The position numbers and the translations under genes were made by a program. A DNA stretch of 64,000 nucleotides from Crocodylus rhombifer (taxonomy: Eukaryota > Chordata > Crocodylia > Crocodylidae): NCBI GenBank assembly GCA_038503035.1, contig JAVSML010000963.1, forward strand, positions 1 to 64,000. The letters run 5' to 3'. Positions within the stretch are counted from its first letter, which is position 1. Every line of letters starts with the position of its first letter. This document shows positions 1-12,459 of this stretch, piece after piece. The notes beneath the pieces were generated by a model. The model worked only from the letters and a program-made list of their open reading frames with translations. It did not search any database and was not told where the DNA came from.

Positions 1-45
1 CCTAGGTCCCTTCCGACTCTAGCTACTATGAAACTATGAAACTAT
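1..45 (+). repeat. CR1 LINE 3' end (fragment)
   Basis: The text runs from a variant of the CR1 terminal motif (aggtcccttcc) into a short repeat of a ctatgaaa-like unit, which is how CR1 elements of birds and reptiles end. The rest of the copy lies left of the window. Confidence 0.6.
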
Positions 46-620
46 CGTGGGAAGAGGTGTTCTGGGTCCCTCACCATCCATTCTCTTGGGGGCTCTGTTC
101 CCATCCAGACTACAGCTGTCATGGTACAGGGCAGTTTCTCTATCTTGGGTCTGAGCCCCAGTGATAGATTTACATGAGGGCTGAGTCTCCAATGGGAAAA
201 GGTTTCATTATAAATGTTTTCATCCACCCTGCACAGAGACATTGAGGAGGAGGAGGAGGCTGGAGACTCTACCAGCACCCTCTGGAGCAAAAGCCATGGA
301 GTGCAACCTGAACAGACAGCTGCAGAAGATCTGTAGAGAAACCAAAAACCCTGAAGCAGGGATGGTCACCTTCTGAAAACACAGGAAGGGGACAGAAGAG
401 GAGTGGGCCATTGGAGGTGTGGACAAAAGTGACAATTTTCACCCAATCTGGCCCCTGAAAGTGCTCTACAGCTATGACCAACCAGAAGTACATGGCTGCA
501 GAGCACTTGAAAACAGCCCAGTCCAGTCCCAGGAAAATCTGGACCCTCATTGCATGAGGGTTCAGATGAAGATGCTCCAAAATGAAGCAGCTTCAGTAAC
601 TTGTGTCTGCGCTGCCTCCC

Positions 621-842
621 AGGCTTGGCACTGATTTCAGAATGGGAAGGGGAAAGGGAGTGGAGGCAGCTCAGTCTGGGTTTTTTTCAGCCCCTGCTGG
701 AGGGTGGGGCAGGTGGATTGGAGCCCCCCTGAGGTGGGGAGGGTCCAATCCACCCACCCCACCCTCCGGTGCTGGCTGGGGAACCCATAGAATGATCTCC
801 CTCTGCTCCCTCCCCCCCCCATTCTGAAAACAGTGCTGGGGC
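621..842. mobile_element. Fold-back (palindromic MITE-like) element
   Basis: The ends are inverted: gcactgatttcagaatgg at 628-645 faces attctgaaaacagtgc at 821-836. A second inner pair of about 40 bp (around 688-728 and 743-781, sharing ggagggtgggg and ggtggattgga) makes most of the 220 bp self-complementary. No coding frame is conserved, and no target duplication could be assigned. It is probably a non-autonomous DNA transposon, family unknown. Confidence 0.6.
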
Positions 843-2000
843 TGGGAAGGAGGAGGAGGGAGAAGGGTGTTGCTAGGGGAGACCAGCTGCAGGCTTACAA
901 CCAGAATCTGAATTTCCCAATGCCACGGCCCTGTAGTGAACTTCTGTTGGGCCTGGGGGATCATTATAACTCACAGCACTTCCTGCAAAGCACTATGAGT
1001 TATAGCTGGGAGCTGCTCTTCTGTCAGCAACCTGGCTATTCTCTGATAAAGACACTCATGATCTGGGCTAGCACGTTAAATGTAGTAGGGCAGGTTGCAA
1101 GTACGTAGCTATAGGGTCCAGCCTCTCATAACTCTGAGTTCTTGGTTAGTAATGAGAAGATGGAATGAGAAGATTGGATGATAGTAATGGGAAGAAGATG
1201 GGTCAGTTTCACAGTTACTGGAAAATCCCCATGTCAAGTCTTGCAAAGGGTCAGGTCCAAGGAAAAGGGAAGATTTGTTAGCCAGGTTATATTCTCCCAA
1301 TTGGTTTGCTTCCCTAATTGCAGGCAGAGGTGATATAGCTGCAGACTGATGCTGTGCACTGAACACAAATGCTCAGAAAGAACTAGATGCATCAGTGCAT
1401 GTCATAACACTGTCCAAATTCTCCATTGCTGCTGCTTAATGAGTGACAGCTGGCACGTATCACGGTCTATGAGGATGTGATGGCTGAATTTTCATGAATG
1501 TAGCAGAGACTGGGGAGGGCTTATCCTTCACTGATTGTATTGTCACTGGCACAGTGATGTGACACCTCCTTCTTCTGTCTACAATGTTTTGGATATCAAG
1601 AAGGTTCGACAAGAGTAATTTATTACCAGATGCCCTTAATTTATCTCGGTATATGAACGTGCAGGAAGGAGCAATTAAAAAAATTGGGAGACAAACCTGG
1701 ACTTAAAATGGTCTAACGATGACACCTTGGAAAACAATAGAGTTGTTTTGCTATAAATGGTTTGTAATAGACAGTCAGCCTGAGACTGGGTCTGGTAGAT
1801 TCATTTCATTCTGATTAGGAGACCAAAAACTCTGCATTCACAATGTCAGCACTATGATCCACAAGGAGACAGTGACACTTGCATTCATGTTTTACAGACC
1901 TAGTGTTATTAGAGCCTTAACTCTTAGTAATTTGAGCTGCCTCCATTTCGTGATGGCAGCAGGGGTAGGAGCTAATGATTTATTTCTTCCATTGTTAGTA
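843..2000. other. Unassigned intergenic DNA
   Basis: No exon, RNA gene or recognisable repeat is visible. The only local structure is a 9-bp inverted pair (tataactca / tgagttata) near 965-1003. Confidence 0.4.
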
Positions 2001-2036
2001 CACGCACACACACACACACACACACACATACACATA
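2001..2036. repeat. (CA)n microsatellite
   Basis: A nearly pure CA dinucleotide run, slightly interrupted by cg and ta steps at its edges. Confidence 0.95.
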
Positions 2037-2319
2037 CTCCTGCTATGCTACTGGCAATCATTACCTTTCCAAAAAAAATCAATCAACTGATAGGTAGCAG
2101 GCCCTGGGAAATGAGAGAGGATGTAGCATGGGTCCAGTCACTGGGACAGAAGTGGAAACAGGGAAACAATAACATAGGGATCAGGTAATAGGTGTGGAAG
2201 TGGGGACAGGCTAGTGAAGAAGAAGGACTGGGAAGCGGGTATAAACCTTATAAGCCTAGGATTGAATACCATACACACATCCATATTAGTCAAAAGCATG
2301 ATGTTGTCATGAATGCTTG

Positions 2320-2403
2320 ATGGGGGCTGGACTCGATGAGGGGGCTGGACTCGATGATCTCCCGAGGTCCCTTCCAGCCCTAATGTTTAAATGTCTATGA
2401 AAT
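2320..2403 (+). repeat. CR1 LINE 3' tail with internal 18-bp duplication
   Basis: It carries the diagnostic CR1 3'-UTR words ctggactcgatgatct and aggtcccttccagcccta, followed by a tctatgaaat tail. An 18-bp block beginning gggggctggactcg is present twice in perfect tandem (2322-2339 and 2340-2357). The copy is 5'-truncated, as most CR1 insertions are. Confidence 0.9.
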
Positions 2404-2845
2404 TATCCTGGTCCGGTTCTTGGCAGGAGAGATTTCCCCACTAAAGTACCTTTCCAGCAAAATCAGCCCTACTGTTCAACATGAATGGACCATGAAGGGC
2501 AAACTACTCTCTCACCTACAGAGGACAGACTGATACACCCTGAAAAGGAACAAGTTCATCTTTGCTGCTTGCAATATTTGGTCCATAAGCAGACACCTTG
2601 GCTGTTTTGAGCCTCAAACATTTACTTGTAGGAGTTGCAGGCATTTAAAATATTTTTAAGTGAAAAGAAAAAAAGCCCTGGCCAGGTGGTTTCTCCCCTA
2701 CATGCTTCTTCCATGGAATTTCTGGAAGCAGGGTATGGGATCAGTAGCAACTGATTTTCTGGCAGCTTAATTTGAAAATCCCAATCACAAAGATGCCTAA
2801 CTCTGTTAGGCACCCAACAGTCATCGATTTTCAACAGGAGTTTCA

Positions 2846-3385
2846 TAGTTAGTAGGGTCGGAAGGGACCTGAGCAGATCATCAAGTCCGACCCCCTGCCA
2901 TGACAGGACAGAGTACTGGGGTCAGACGACCCCAGCAAGGTGTACATCCAGCCTCCTCTTAAAGACCCCCAGGGTAGGAGCCTGCACCACTTCTCTTAGA
3001 AGTTGGTTCCAGATCCTAGCCGCCCTGACCGTGAAGTCGTGCCTCCTGATGTCTAGCCTAAATATACCCTCCGCCAGCTTGTGACCGTTATTCCTGGTCA
3101 CTCCTGGCGGTGCTCAGGGGAACAGTGACTCCCCCAGTGCCTGCTGGTCCCCTCTGACTAGTTTGTAAACAGCCACTAGATCCCCCCCAGCCTTTTCTTG
3201 TGGAGGGTGAACAGGTTCAGGTCCCGTCGCCTCTCCTCACAGGGTCTGCCCTGCTGTCTCCTGATCATGTGAGTGGCCTCCTCTGGACCCTCTCCATGTT
3301 GTCCACATCCCTCCTGAAATGCGGCGCCCAGAACTGGACGCAGTACTCCAGCTGCGGCCTGACCAGTGCCGCATAGAGAGTTGCT
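2846..3385 (-). mobile_element. CR1 LINE fragment, 3' UTR and end of ORF2 (minus strand)
   Basis: On the minus strand the copy ends with the CR1 tail (tagggtcggaagggacct on the plus strand at about 2856). It runs back through the usual ORF2 C-terminal region, in which reading pieces such as [13 protein letters not shown] match typical CR1 ORF2 ends. It is GC-richer than the copy at 3500-5005 and so belongs to another subfamily. Frames are broken; no intact protein remains. Confidence 0.9.
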
Positions 3386-3499
3386 CATCCTCTTAGGTGC
3401 CTTTGAAAATCCCAGCCTTATTGATTTGGAATTTCTATGCTAAAGGTGTTCTTGGGAGGGAAAGAGCAGCACTCTTTTGAGCTACAGTAAAAAAAAGAA

Positions 3500-4203
3500 A
3501 AGATCATCCCAGACAAGACTTTGTCTACCTGGGTCTTAAAAGCCTCCAAGGATAGAGATTCCGCAGCCTCTTTGGATAGCTTGCTCCAGTGCTTTACTAC
3601 CCTCTTTATATGATTTTTTTTCCTACTATCTAACCTAAACTTGCCTTAATGCAGCTTGAGACCATTGCTCCTTGTTCTGTCATCTGCCACCACTGAGAAC
3701 AGTTTAGTCCAGCCCCAACCTCTCTGGAACCACCCTTGAGGTAGTTGAAGGCTGCTATTAAATCCGCTCTCAGTCTTCTCTTCTGAAGACTAAATAAGCC
3801 CAGTTCCCTCAGCCTCTTCTCATAAGTCACGTCGCCAGCCCCTGATCCATTTTTGTTGCTCTCTGCTGGACTCTCTCCAATTTATCCATATCCTTTCTGT
3901 AGTGGGGGTCCTAAACTGGCTACAGTTCTCCAGATGTGACCTCAACAGTGCTGAAGAGGGGAAAAAACACTTCCCTTGGTCTGCTGGCAATGCTCCTACT
4001 AATGCAGCCCAGCATGCCATTAGCCTTCTTCACAATAAAGGTACGCTGTTGGCTCATATTTAGCTTCTTGTCCACTTTAAGCCCTAGGTCCATTTCTGTA
4101 GATCTGCTGCTTAGCCAGTTGGTCCCAAACCTGTAGCGTTACATGGGATTTTTCTGTCTTAAGTGCAGGACTTTGAACTTGTCCTTGCTGAACCTTATGG
4201 CTG
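3500..4203 (-). mobile_element. CR1 LINE fragment, 3' part (minus strand)
   Basis: This is the same subfamily as 32127-34604: both contain caccactgagaacag, gtagttgaaggctgctatta and ctctgctggactctctcc in the same order. It is the 3' half of a copy whose 5' half continues at 4572. The coding frames are disrupted. Confidence 0.9.
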
Positions 4204-4571
4204 TGTCCATATGAGCGTGGACATTTGTTTCCCCAGGGACAAGAAGCAGCAGCACACCTTGTGCTGATGCTACTTGTCCCCAGGGAATGCCTGTGCCACG
4301 CACCCTCTGGCTCATGGCAGATTACCCCTGGTGGGGTAGGGAAGGCTGGGGCCAGCAACTGTGCTGGCCCCAGCAGCCTTACCTGGGATCCTGGGGGCCT
4401 CAGGGAGCTGCAGCAGGGACAAAGCTGCCACTCAAAGCCTGGCTGGCAACCAGAGAATGGCTCCAGCTGGTCAGGCTCTGAGTTTGGGCCATGTGCACTG
4501 CACCAACGTGCGCCACCCTGCTTTTTTTTTTTATGTTTTTTTTTACCCCAGGTTCTCCTGGGTTCAAACCC
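4204..4571. mobile_element. Unclassified insert inside a CR1 copy
   Basis: This block separates two parts of one CR1 copy. It matches, in inverted orientation, 58312-58755: both contain attccctggggacaa or its complement, the ccagccttcccta word, and a stretch about ccagctggtcagg. It lacks the far end present in the 58-kb copy. Compared with the longer CR1 at 32127, about 0.8 kb of CR1 sequence is also missing here, so the insertion was accompanied or followed by a deletion. It is probably a non-autonomous DNA transposon; the superfamily is not established. Confidence 0.6.
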
Positions 4572-5005
4572 TCTCTGATCCTCCTCTTATTGCTGACATA
4601 CTTGTAGAAACCATTCTTGTTACCCTTCATGTCCCTTGCTAGCTGCAACTCTAGTTGCACTTTGGCCTTCCTGATTTCATCCCCAGATGTCCAAGCAACA
4701 CTTTTATACTTCTCCCTAGATGTCTGTCCAAGTTTCCACTTCTTACAGGCTTCCTTTTTGTGTTTTAGCTTACTGAAGATTTCCCTGCTAAGCCAAGCTG
4801 GTCTTCTGCCATACCTGCTAGTTAGTTTTCCTACACATCTGGATGGTTTGTTCCTGCACCCTCAAGTAATGTTTCTTTAAAGTACAGCCAACTCTCCTGG
4901 ACTCCTCTCCCCTCAGACTGGCTTCCCATGGGATCCTGCCCATGATTTCCCTGAATTAAAGTCTGCTTTTTTCCTTGAGTCCAAGTTGAAGATGCTTTGG
5001 TTTCT
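4572..5005 (-). mobile_element. CR1 LINE fragment, ORF2 region 5' of the insert (minus strand)
   Basis: It resumes the CR1 body with plus-strand text parallel to 33690-34110 (acttgtagaaacc, cttgctagctgcaac, gctaagccaa, aaagtctgctttt). On the minus strand it encodes broken pieces of the segment between endonuclease and reverse transcriptase, such as NKNGFYKYVSNKRRIREG. It is not a functional gene. Confidence 0.88.
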
Positions 5006-5139
5006 CATTATATTGATTTTAAGTTAACGAGATTATAAAGTCTTATTAAATTAGAATGAAGAAAATATTTCCAATGCTGAGAGGCATACAGCAAATTGTA
5101 ACAATTTTGCACTGGAATGTGCAAAAGATGCTTGAATGC

Positions 5140-5415
5140 ATGGCTTGCCTGCCATAACAGCCTAATCCAAGGATCTCATGGTGCTTTACAAACATCAATT
5201 AAGGATGCCTCATTACATCCCTTTAAGGCAGGAATTTATTTCCTTGCTACCACTTTACAAACACGTAAATGGAGGCACATGTTGGCTTGGTGACTCACCT
5301 AAGTTTGCACAACACAAATTTGTCCAAGTTAAAAAAAAAGAAAAAAAAGAAAAGGAACTGAAGAATTTGGGCTCTCAGTCCCCTGCTCTAATCAATAGAC
5401 AATATCCACTTTAAG
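5140..5415 (-). repeat. Ancient MIR/L2-type repeat
   Basis: It has the CORE-SINE/L2 order in reverse orientation: ggtgctttacaaac, catttaaggcagg-like spacing, actttacaaacacg with gaggca, gtgactcacctaag, and finally tctcagtcccctgctctaa. A-rich simple sequence (5328-5360) interrupts it. Divergence is high, as expected of an amniote-wide fossil. Confidence 0.65.
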
Positions 5416-6679
5416 CCAAGGATGTCATTTAAATAAGTTAAATACTGAGGAGCATATCCTAGTTTCTGTTCTGGCCTTCAAACTGGACCAAAGCAGCCTT
5501 AAATAATTTAACCCTTCAAAGACTCCCTTCATTCTAGATGCTCCTAAGCTATACACCATCCTGATTCCAGGAAAAGGGGATATGACTAGAGTATACTAAA
5601 CCCCAGGCTTTTCTCACTGGTAGAACAACTTGGCAGCCAGATAAGAGACATCTTCAGGCTCGCTCCAGAAATTGGGCTGGCACAGAGTGGCCCAAGAATC
5701 TAAGGATCACAAACTCAGCTTACAGCTAGCTTTTCCCTCAGGCTTGCCCTGAGCACAGATTTTTCAGACAGGAGGTTCTTGCTCTTTGTGTTTAAATCCT
5801 TCTCTATAACTAGAATTAATAGCACCTTTTACTGCTATGGGGGAGGGGGAATATAGGGATCTATTCTGTTCATTAGAAGAATTTGCCTTTCTCCTTTCTG
5901 TTGCTAGTGACAGCAACATACAGCAGAGGGACCCAAAGTATTCAGCAGCCTGGGCTAGAGAATATGTGCTACACAGAAGAGATGTGGTGAGGGTAGCCTT
6001 TCACAGCAGCACAGTAACTGGGTCAGAGACTCTAACAGAGGAAAAACTCTTTCAAGCTCAGCCATCCAATTCTCCAATTACATACGAACAAGACACTATA
6101 TAAATATTTCTAAAGGCTTTTCATACCATTGTTGCGGACATGTGAAAGTTAGATGGATGGATCAAACCAGTGGATCAATAGGACAGTGTTGGCACTGGGA
6201 ACTGTTCTAAAACAGCATCTCCTTAGGCATACAAATCCCTTCTTCTTGCATCTGGAAGGCATCAAAATCTTCTATCTGGAGGATTTTACTCTATATGATG
6301 CTGGAACCAGAAGAAATGGGTGCAGCTGAGGTGTTTATTCTGGGTCTGTATTCATGAGATTTGTGTTCATCTGTACGTGTGCTCAGTATCCCTCTCCTGG
6401 CATTTACAGTATGTAGTCTAACCCACTGGTCAGCATGTGTTTCACATCCCTTGCTGTACTCGTTCCATGAAGACTGTGACTGCTACACCTGTCTGTCTTT
6501 TCACTCAAGCTGAGCTGGTTCATGCCTTTAACTGTGCAGATCAGGAGTACAAACCTCAGTCTCAGTCAAAATGGCAATTGTCACAACAGCATTTTCAGGG
6601 AAGCCCAACCTTAAATACTCACTGATCAGCAGCCAGTGTTAGTATGGAGTGATAGGAGACATACCCATTCACTGTGCCA
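5416..6679. other. Unassigned intergenic DNA
   Basis: An 88-codon frame at 5837-6103 has no recognisable domain, signal peptide or exon signals, and I take it as chance. Nothing else was recognised. Confidence 0.4.
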
Positions 6680-7032
6680 AGAATGTCAAACTCATATGAG
6701 TTGGCAGGCCTGATCTGGACTATGGGATTCATCATGGGATGAGTAAAATGCCTCTGGATCCACGATGCAGAGTTTCTTGCTGTGGCTGCTAGATCCACTG
6801 TATCAGCACAGCTAACATGCAGGGGTTAATGCCAACACGAACTGCTATGCTTAAGGCAGAATTAACTCCCTGAGTGTTGGCTGTGCCAACACAGTGACTC
6901 TGGCAGCTATGGACAGAAATCCTGTGGGCTGAGTCTGACAGTGGGTCATCCAGCCAGAGGGGATATTTTGAGGCTGGAGGACCTGCTTCCACAGGCCAGT
7001 TCAGCCTGTGCACCGTAAGTTTGATACCCCTG
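6680..7032. mobile_element. hAT-like non-autonomous element
   Basis: The terminal inverted repeats read caagaatgtcaaac at the left and, in complement, caggggtatcaaac at the right, the familiar hAT-type CAGGGGTNTCAAAC end. No transposase frame is present. The flanks (cactgtgc, ttctttgt) no longer show an 8-bp target duplication, so the copy is old. Confidence 0.6.
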
Positions 7033-7210
7033 TTCTTTGTAACTCTCCAAGGCCTCCTTGGTTCAGGAACGAGAAATCAGATAGATGATGCATTTCCAAC
7101 ACAAGTCTCCTGACTGGTAATACTTCTCACTAACCTTAAGCCACTGAGTGCCCTAGCAGATGTTACCCTTAAGACACGATTCACTAGTTAATCACTTCTT
7201 AAGTAGAGAC

Positions 7211-7337
7211 CTGGCCACACATCTATTCAGTTAATGGTGTGATCATACAAGGAATAAGCCACAAAGTTATTACACAGAAGATGGGTAATAACTTTGTGGC
7301 TGATTCACATCATGCCCTGAATGGAATGTGTGGCCAG
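7211..7337. mobile_element. Palindromic MITE
   Basis: Arms 7211-7273 and 7285-7337 are complementary: ctggccacacat faces atgtgtggccag, and gccacaaagttatta faces taataactttgtggc. An 11-base spacer separates them. The structure is a near-complete hairpin and non-coding. Confidence 0.75.
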
Positions 7338-7399
7338 TGCTCCCAACCTGGATAATGCACTAGAGCCATTCAAGACTCTGACACGCTGCCAAGGGTGGG

Positions 7400-7640
7400 C
7401 GTGCCAGCCAAATGATTGGCATTCTCAGCTGGAGAGCACATGGGAACCCTTGGTCCCATGCAGTCCCCCAGGTGGGAGCCCCAGTCAATTGGCAAGTGCT
7501 CCCCATAGGGGAGCCAATGGCTCCAATGCTCTCCCCCACCTGGGAGTCCTCATCAGTTGGTGGGAGCCCTTGCCTCCCACGCACTCCCCTGCTGGGATCC
7601 CCAATCAGCTGACCAGCTTTCCCAGCCAGGGAAGCCCTTG
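7400..7640. repeat. Diverged tandem repeat, about three units
   Basis: A G+C-rich block repeats a unit of roughly 60-75 bp containing variants of cccccaggtgggagcccc, a cagt(c/t)a(a/g)ttgg box and a ggagccc box. The open frames seen here on both strands are a by-product of the repetition. Confidence 0.5.
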
Positions 7641-10600
7641 CATGATTGGCGTATCCAAAACCTCAGTTTTTCTCTCCTCTAACAGTGTGGACAGTTTATG
7701 TCCCAAGACGCAAGTTAAAAACCGAAGCTTTGTTTCATTGGCAGGAACAGTTATATTTATGGCAGTATCTTTGACAATGTGTGTCAATTATTTAATATAT
7801 ACCCTCTGAGCAATGGAAGTCTGGATCCCTACACATCATATCCACTGCCGCTGTGACAGATTCAGACATCTTCAGTGTGGCAGAATGTAGCTTCCTTGTA
7901 GCCCTACTGCTTTGTTAGAGTCACAGAGGTGTATTCATCTTCCCTACCTGTAAGCTGGATTTATAGTATTTGTTTTACAGGAAGTTACAGCTGTCATTAA
8001 AAATGACCCTCTCCAGCATCAGGCAGAGGTATTCTGGGCTGAAACAAGGCACTTCACCATATTGCAGCATCCTCCCACTCCCCCACCTCTCCTAATGGAT
8101 ATTGTTTGGGCTTAAGATAAGTGGCACTGCATAATATAAGCTATAAATACCCTGGAAATCAGTATAAACGAAAAGTTTGTCTCTTGTCTACAGATGGCTT
8201 CCCAGAGCCTAACACTATCCTTATCTAGCTGTTAAAAAAAAGAGAGCTGGTTAATATTATATTAATAGATACCTTTCCTTTCACCAAAACTTTATCTTAG
8301 ACCCTTCTCCTCCCCTCATACTGATATTTCTGTCTCTGACCACATGCGTACATGCACACAGAGCACTCTCACACAGCCCTGCTCCCAGCTAGAAATAGAC
8401 ACTTGCACAACACTGAAATGTAAAATATGAAGACACATTACTGTTTTGTATTCATTTTCACACCACCATCACCAGGTTTAAGGGTTCAAAAATCATGAAA
8501 CAGCCCATACAGGATCATAAGGCTGGCTTTAAAGTCATGACTACTTTAAAAAGAAACTGTATTTAAATGGATTCATTTGAAAGATTCATTTTGAGAAACA
8601 GAAGCAGCTGGCTCAAAAGACATAAGATTTCCACTGGCAAAGAGTTCACTTGTATAAGAGGAATTCTCCAGTGGCATTCTGCAGATGGCAAGGACCACTT
8701 TGAGCTCCTCATGAAATGCAGAGGTCTCAGAGGACTGGGGAATCTTTTGCAACATGTGTAATTCCAGAGTAATTCTACCGATGACACAAACTCCTGTGTG
8801 TTTAACCTGATGGGACTGAGAGCAGAATCAGAATTTAACTCTGAGATTTTAGAACTGCTATTGAGCATATTTTGGAAAAGAGATCTAATGCAGATAAAGC
8901 AGCCCTTCGTTAATAAATCCTTTCCCTTCCAGACTGTCAAATAGCAATAGCTGCAGAAGTTAACAAACAGATTCAAAATTAGATTTTCCTGATTTCAATT
9001 AAGTTATGTCACCAGTCAACTTGGCCTAAAAGTCCCAGTTTAGGAAAACAAACTTATTCAGGACAGTCACTAAGCATATGCCTGAGTTCCATTGAAACCA
9101 ATGCTTAAGGCAATACACAAGTTGAAATATTTTCCTGAATCAGGGTCAGAGCCCTTTTGCTGCTGACTGCATTAGACTGCCCCAAAGTCTCGTGTGCCAG
9201 GGGCATGAGGCCAAGGATTCTGCCCCTCCTTGCCCCCCACTGAGTTGTTGAAACAAAACTGGGCCTAAATAGTGCCAAGAACAAGACAAAAAATGTAATA
9301 AACTCCAAGTCCCACGTACTTGCCATGAAATAACAGTACTAATAATTAATATAACGTTAGTTACAAAGTCTCCACTTACATCCTTAGGAGCAGAGGGAGC
9401 TATATAACCAAATAAAATATAAACGCAAGAGTAAGGAGATGAAAGAGCTCATAGAAGTCTCATAAACTATGAAAATCAGTAAAATACTGAGAATTAGATA
9501 TAACTAAATAAAATATTTAAGACTTGGCAAAGGACTAAAAACACTTATTAGAAAAGAACATGTTGAACCTCATGAATTTTATTCAGTCATGTCTATACAG
9601 TGCTTAAAATTGTAAGGTGCCATATACATATAATATTTATATTAATTAATTAGTTTATTTGTTTACAGCTGGTACAATTCCTGTCCTCTTTTCTCAGATT
9701 TTACTCAGATAAAACTCTCACTGACTTGAGAGGTAACAATGCCTCGGGTAAAATTCAGTGCTGATTTCACTATTTGACATTACCACTATCCTCAATATTA
9801 ATGCATGTCATTTATTTCACTTATTTGTTAATTGTATTTAATACATTAGTCAGTATTGAATTGTTTCCCATAATTTAGAACCATTTTTTATGTATGCAGA
9901 CAGTTATTTAATAGATGAAATGCAAGCTTAATATGCTGCAAAATAAATAGCGTAGTTCCTGCATTTATGGACCCAGTAAAACTTGTCATGGACTACAGTT
10001 GTCGTCTTCTATGTAGTTCTTTACATTGAGTTCTCAATGTGGTGTTAATTATAGCATTCTCAACACTATTGATTATCTTTATTGTGCAACTTCTTAAGAG
10101 ACTTGATCTAGGAAAGTTGCAGCAGGACCTTGGGGAGATAAGTAATACATTTCAATAATCACTGAATGTGTTGCACATTTGAAGCTTCTCAGGGTTGTCT
10201 TTTAAACCATCTGCCATGCTAAAGTCATGGACTCTGTTACTGTCTTTCTATCCCCATGGATTTTGCATTCTTTGCTGCACAGTGGCTCAGCTTCAACAGC
10301 CACACAGTACAGCTTTGTGTCTAGCCTGATATTTAGGGCACTTGCTCGGGTTGTGAGACATGGGTTTGAAACTTCCTCAGGTTGAAATGGGTTTAGAACT
10401 CAAGTCTCCAACTTCCTGAGCAACTACCAGCCTATTATATAAAAGATGGGCAAGAGCAGCACCTTCCCTTGCCCTGGTTTTTACAGAAAAGATACTGTTG
10501 TCCATAGCCAAAGGTTGACTTAAGTGCCTAAGTCCAGTAGATGGGTTTCGGCTGCGGATCCCAATTGCACATTAACTTAGGGATGCAGGTAGCACATATG

Positions 10601-11829
10601 TCCATGGAAAGAGCCAGGATTTCAGACATACACTCCTCTTCAGCATTTGTTATTGGCTAAATTATACACCCATTCACTCAGCATGCTGACTGATATACAT
10701 GTCACTGCATTGTACAGAATACTTAGACACCTAAATTGGATGTGTGTTCTACTCCGGGATTCCACTTTGAAGGACAGAGCTCCATTGTGCTGTAGAAGCA
10801 AAGCTGACAACCCTGGTCTTCATCTTGTAGGGTCAGATGCTCATTTAGTTACATTAGGCCTAGACCATGGAGCGCCTTGAAGACGCTTTTGAGAGAGTTA
10901 AAATCTAAATGTTGTACTTCCCTTCTATAAAAACAGAATTCTGGATTTCCTGAACTCCATGAAAGCTTGGATTCATATCTGAATTCTTCAGCTCAGGTTC
11001 TAACTAGAGCAATCCACAAGATCTGATTCTCTGCAAAGTGCAAAGAAAATCCCGGACTCTTTCTACACTGTTCTTGAAAGAAAGCACTTGAAGCCATGAG
11101 ATTCAACAGGGATGCTGACTTTTAAAAACCTAGAGACAGTGAGAAATTCTGCGGAGCCACAGAGATAAAGCTTCAAATCCTAAATTTTCCATAACAAAAG
11201 AATGTTCTCCATATTGTTTTGTGGTAAGTGTCACAGTGCAGAAGTTCTCAGGTGCTTTATAATAACTTCTAATTCTGTACACCCTCAGCTGTTTTTCTCC
11301 AGCTCCAGTATGGGTTTTTTAACATGCAAGGGGAGTATGCTTGACATCTATATAATGGTTTCCTGTTGGGGAATGGATTTGCCCGTTCACGAGGAAATCC
11401 TATTCAATAACCTACTTGTGTCAGCACAGTCAGAATTAATCAAGCCCTTCGTTACTCAGGGGAGAAGCCACCATATCCCACAGGAATATGCTGCAGACTT
11501 AGTAAATATCCTCCCTCTGAGTTCCAGATTGCTTTGACAAGTAGGGTCAGAGTGTGTGCCACAATTACCCTGGATTTCTGAACAGCTACAGTATTTGGTG
11601 AGCAAGGTACAGTAGCGGGTCCTGCACATGATTGATTGAAACCAGCCGCTGCGTCTCTTGAAATAGATAAACTCCATGGGGAATAAAATAATATCTTATT
11701 GATGGCAAACAACTGCTACCTCTCTCTATGATTACAGGAAGCAAGAGCATTGGTACTGGATTCCTGTATAATTTATGGGGACTAAGGTTAGTTCAGAGTC
11801 AGTCCACACACACAGTGTTACTGTGCAGT
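7641..11829. other. Unassigned A+T-rich intergenic DNA
   Basis: Over 4 kb I see no exon with splice signals, no RNA gene and no clear repeat family. Short frames on both strands (for example 8563-8976) are not supported by any domain. Confidence 0.4.
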
Positions 11830-12057
11830 AAGGCGTCTACATGTGCATTATTGCACAGTAATCAGGAGTAAATCTGATACTTGCATGATGCATTTATGAA
11901 ATTTACATTCAAGTCAGAGCAAGTTGCCATATTTACTGCATAGTACAGGTATGCCTGTGTAGATGTGTGCACACGTGTGCCTGTGTAGATGTGTGCACGT
12001 GTGCTGTACAGTAATTTTGGTTACTGTGCAGTAAATGTGCAAGTGTAGATGCACCCA
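11830..12057. mobile_element. MITE with GGGTGCATCTACAC-type ends
   Basis: The right end reads gtgtagatgcaccca and the left end ggcgtctacatgtgca; the interior carries repeated ctgtgcagtaa / ttactgtgcagta words. A roughly 26-bp unit (tgcctgtgtagatgtgtgca) is tandemly duplicated near 11952-11999. It belongs to the same family as 12664, 31659 and 46206. Confidence 0.6.
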
Positions 12058-12459
12058 GGATGTAGTTTACTGAGACTTGTGTTTTATTTCAGACCCAGGA
12101 ACAATATTGATTGAGATAGGATTCAAAATACTCAGTGGTCACAATGTACAAGCATTCAGCACCTGAATTTCATTCACATGCACAAGGTGATGCACAAAAC
12201 CCAGGAACGGTGTTTGTTGTAATGTGTCTGGGAGTGCATTCGGCTTCCATATGCTAGAACCTCACCTTGTAAGCCCTTGGACAACAAGTTGAGGCAGAAC
12301 TTAGAAGTTTCTGCTCCGATAACACAGACCCTGCCTTTGAGCTGGATAGAAAGAGAAAGAACCTATTTGCAGAGCCCTGGAAGTAGTTGCTAGTGAGGAA
12401 TCACCATTGAAACTGAGTGTTTTTTTAGTGGTTCAAATGTAAGAAGGGACTGCAGGCAG

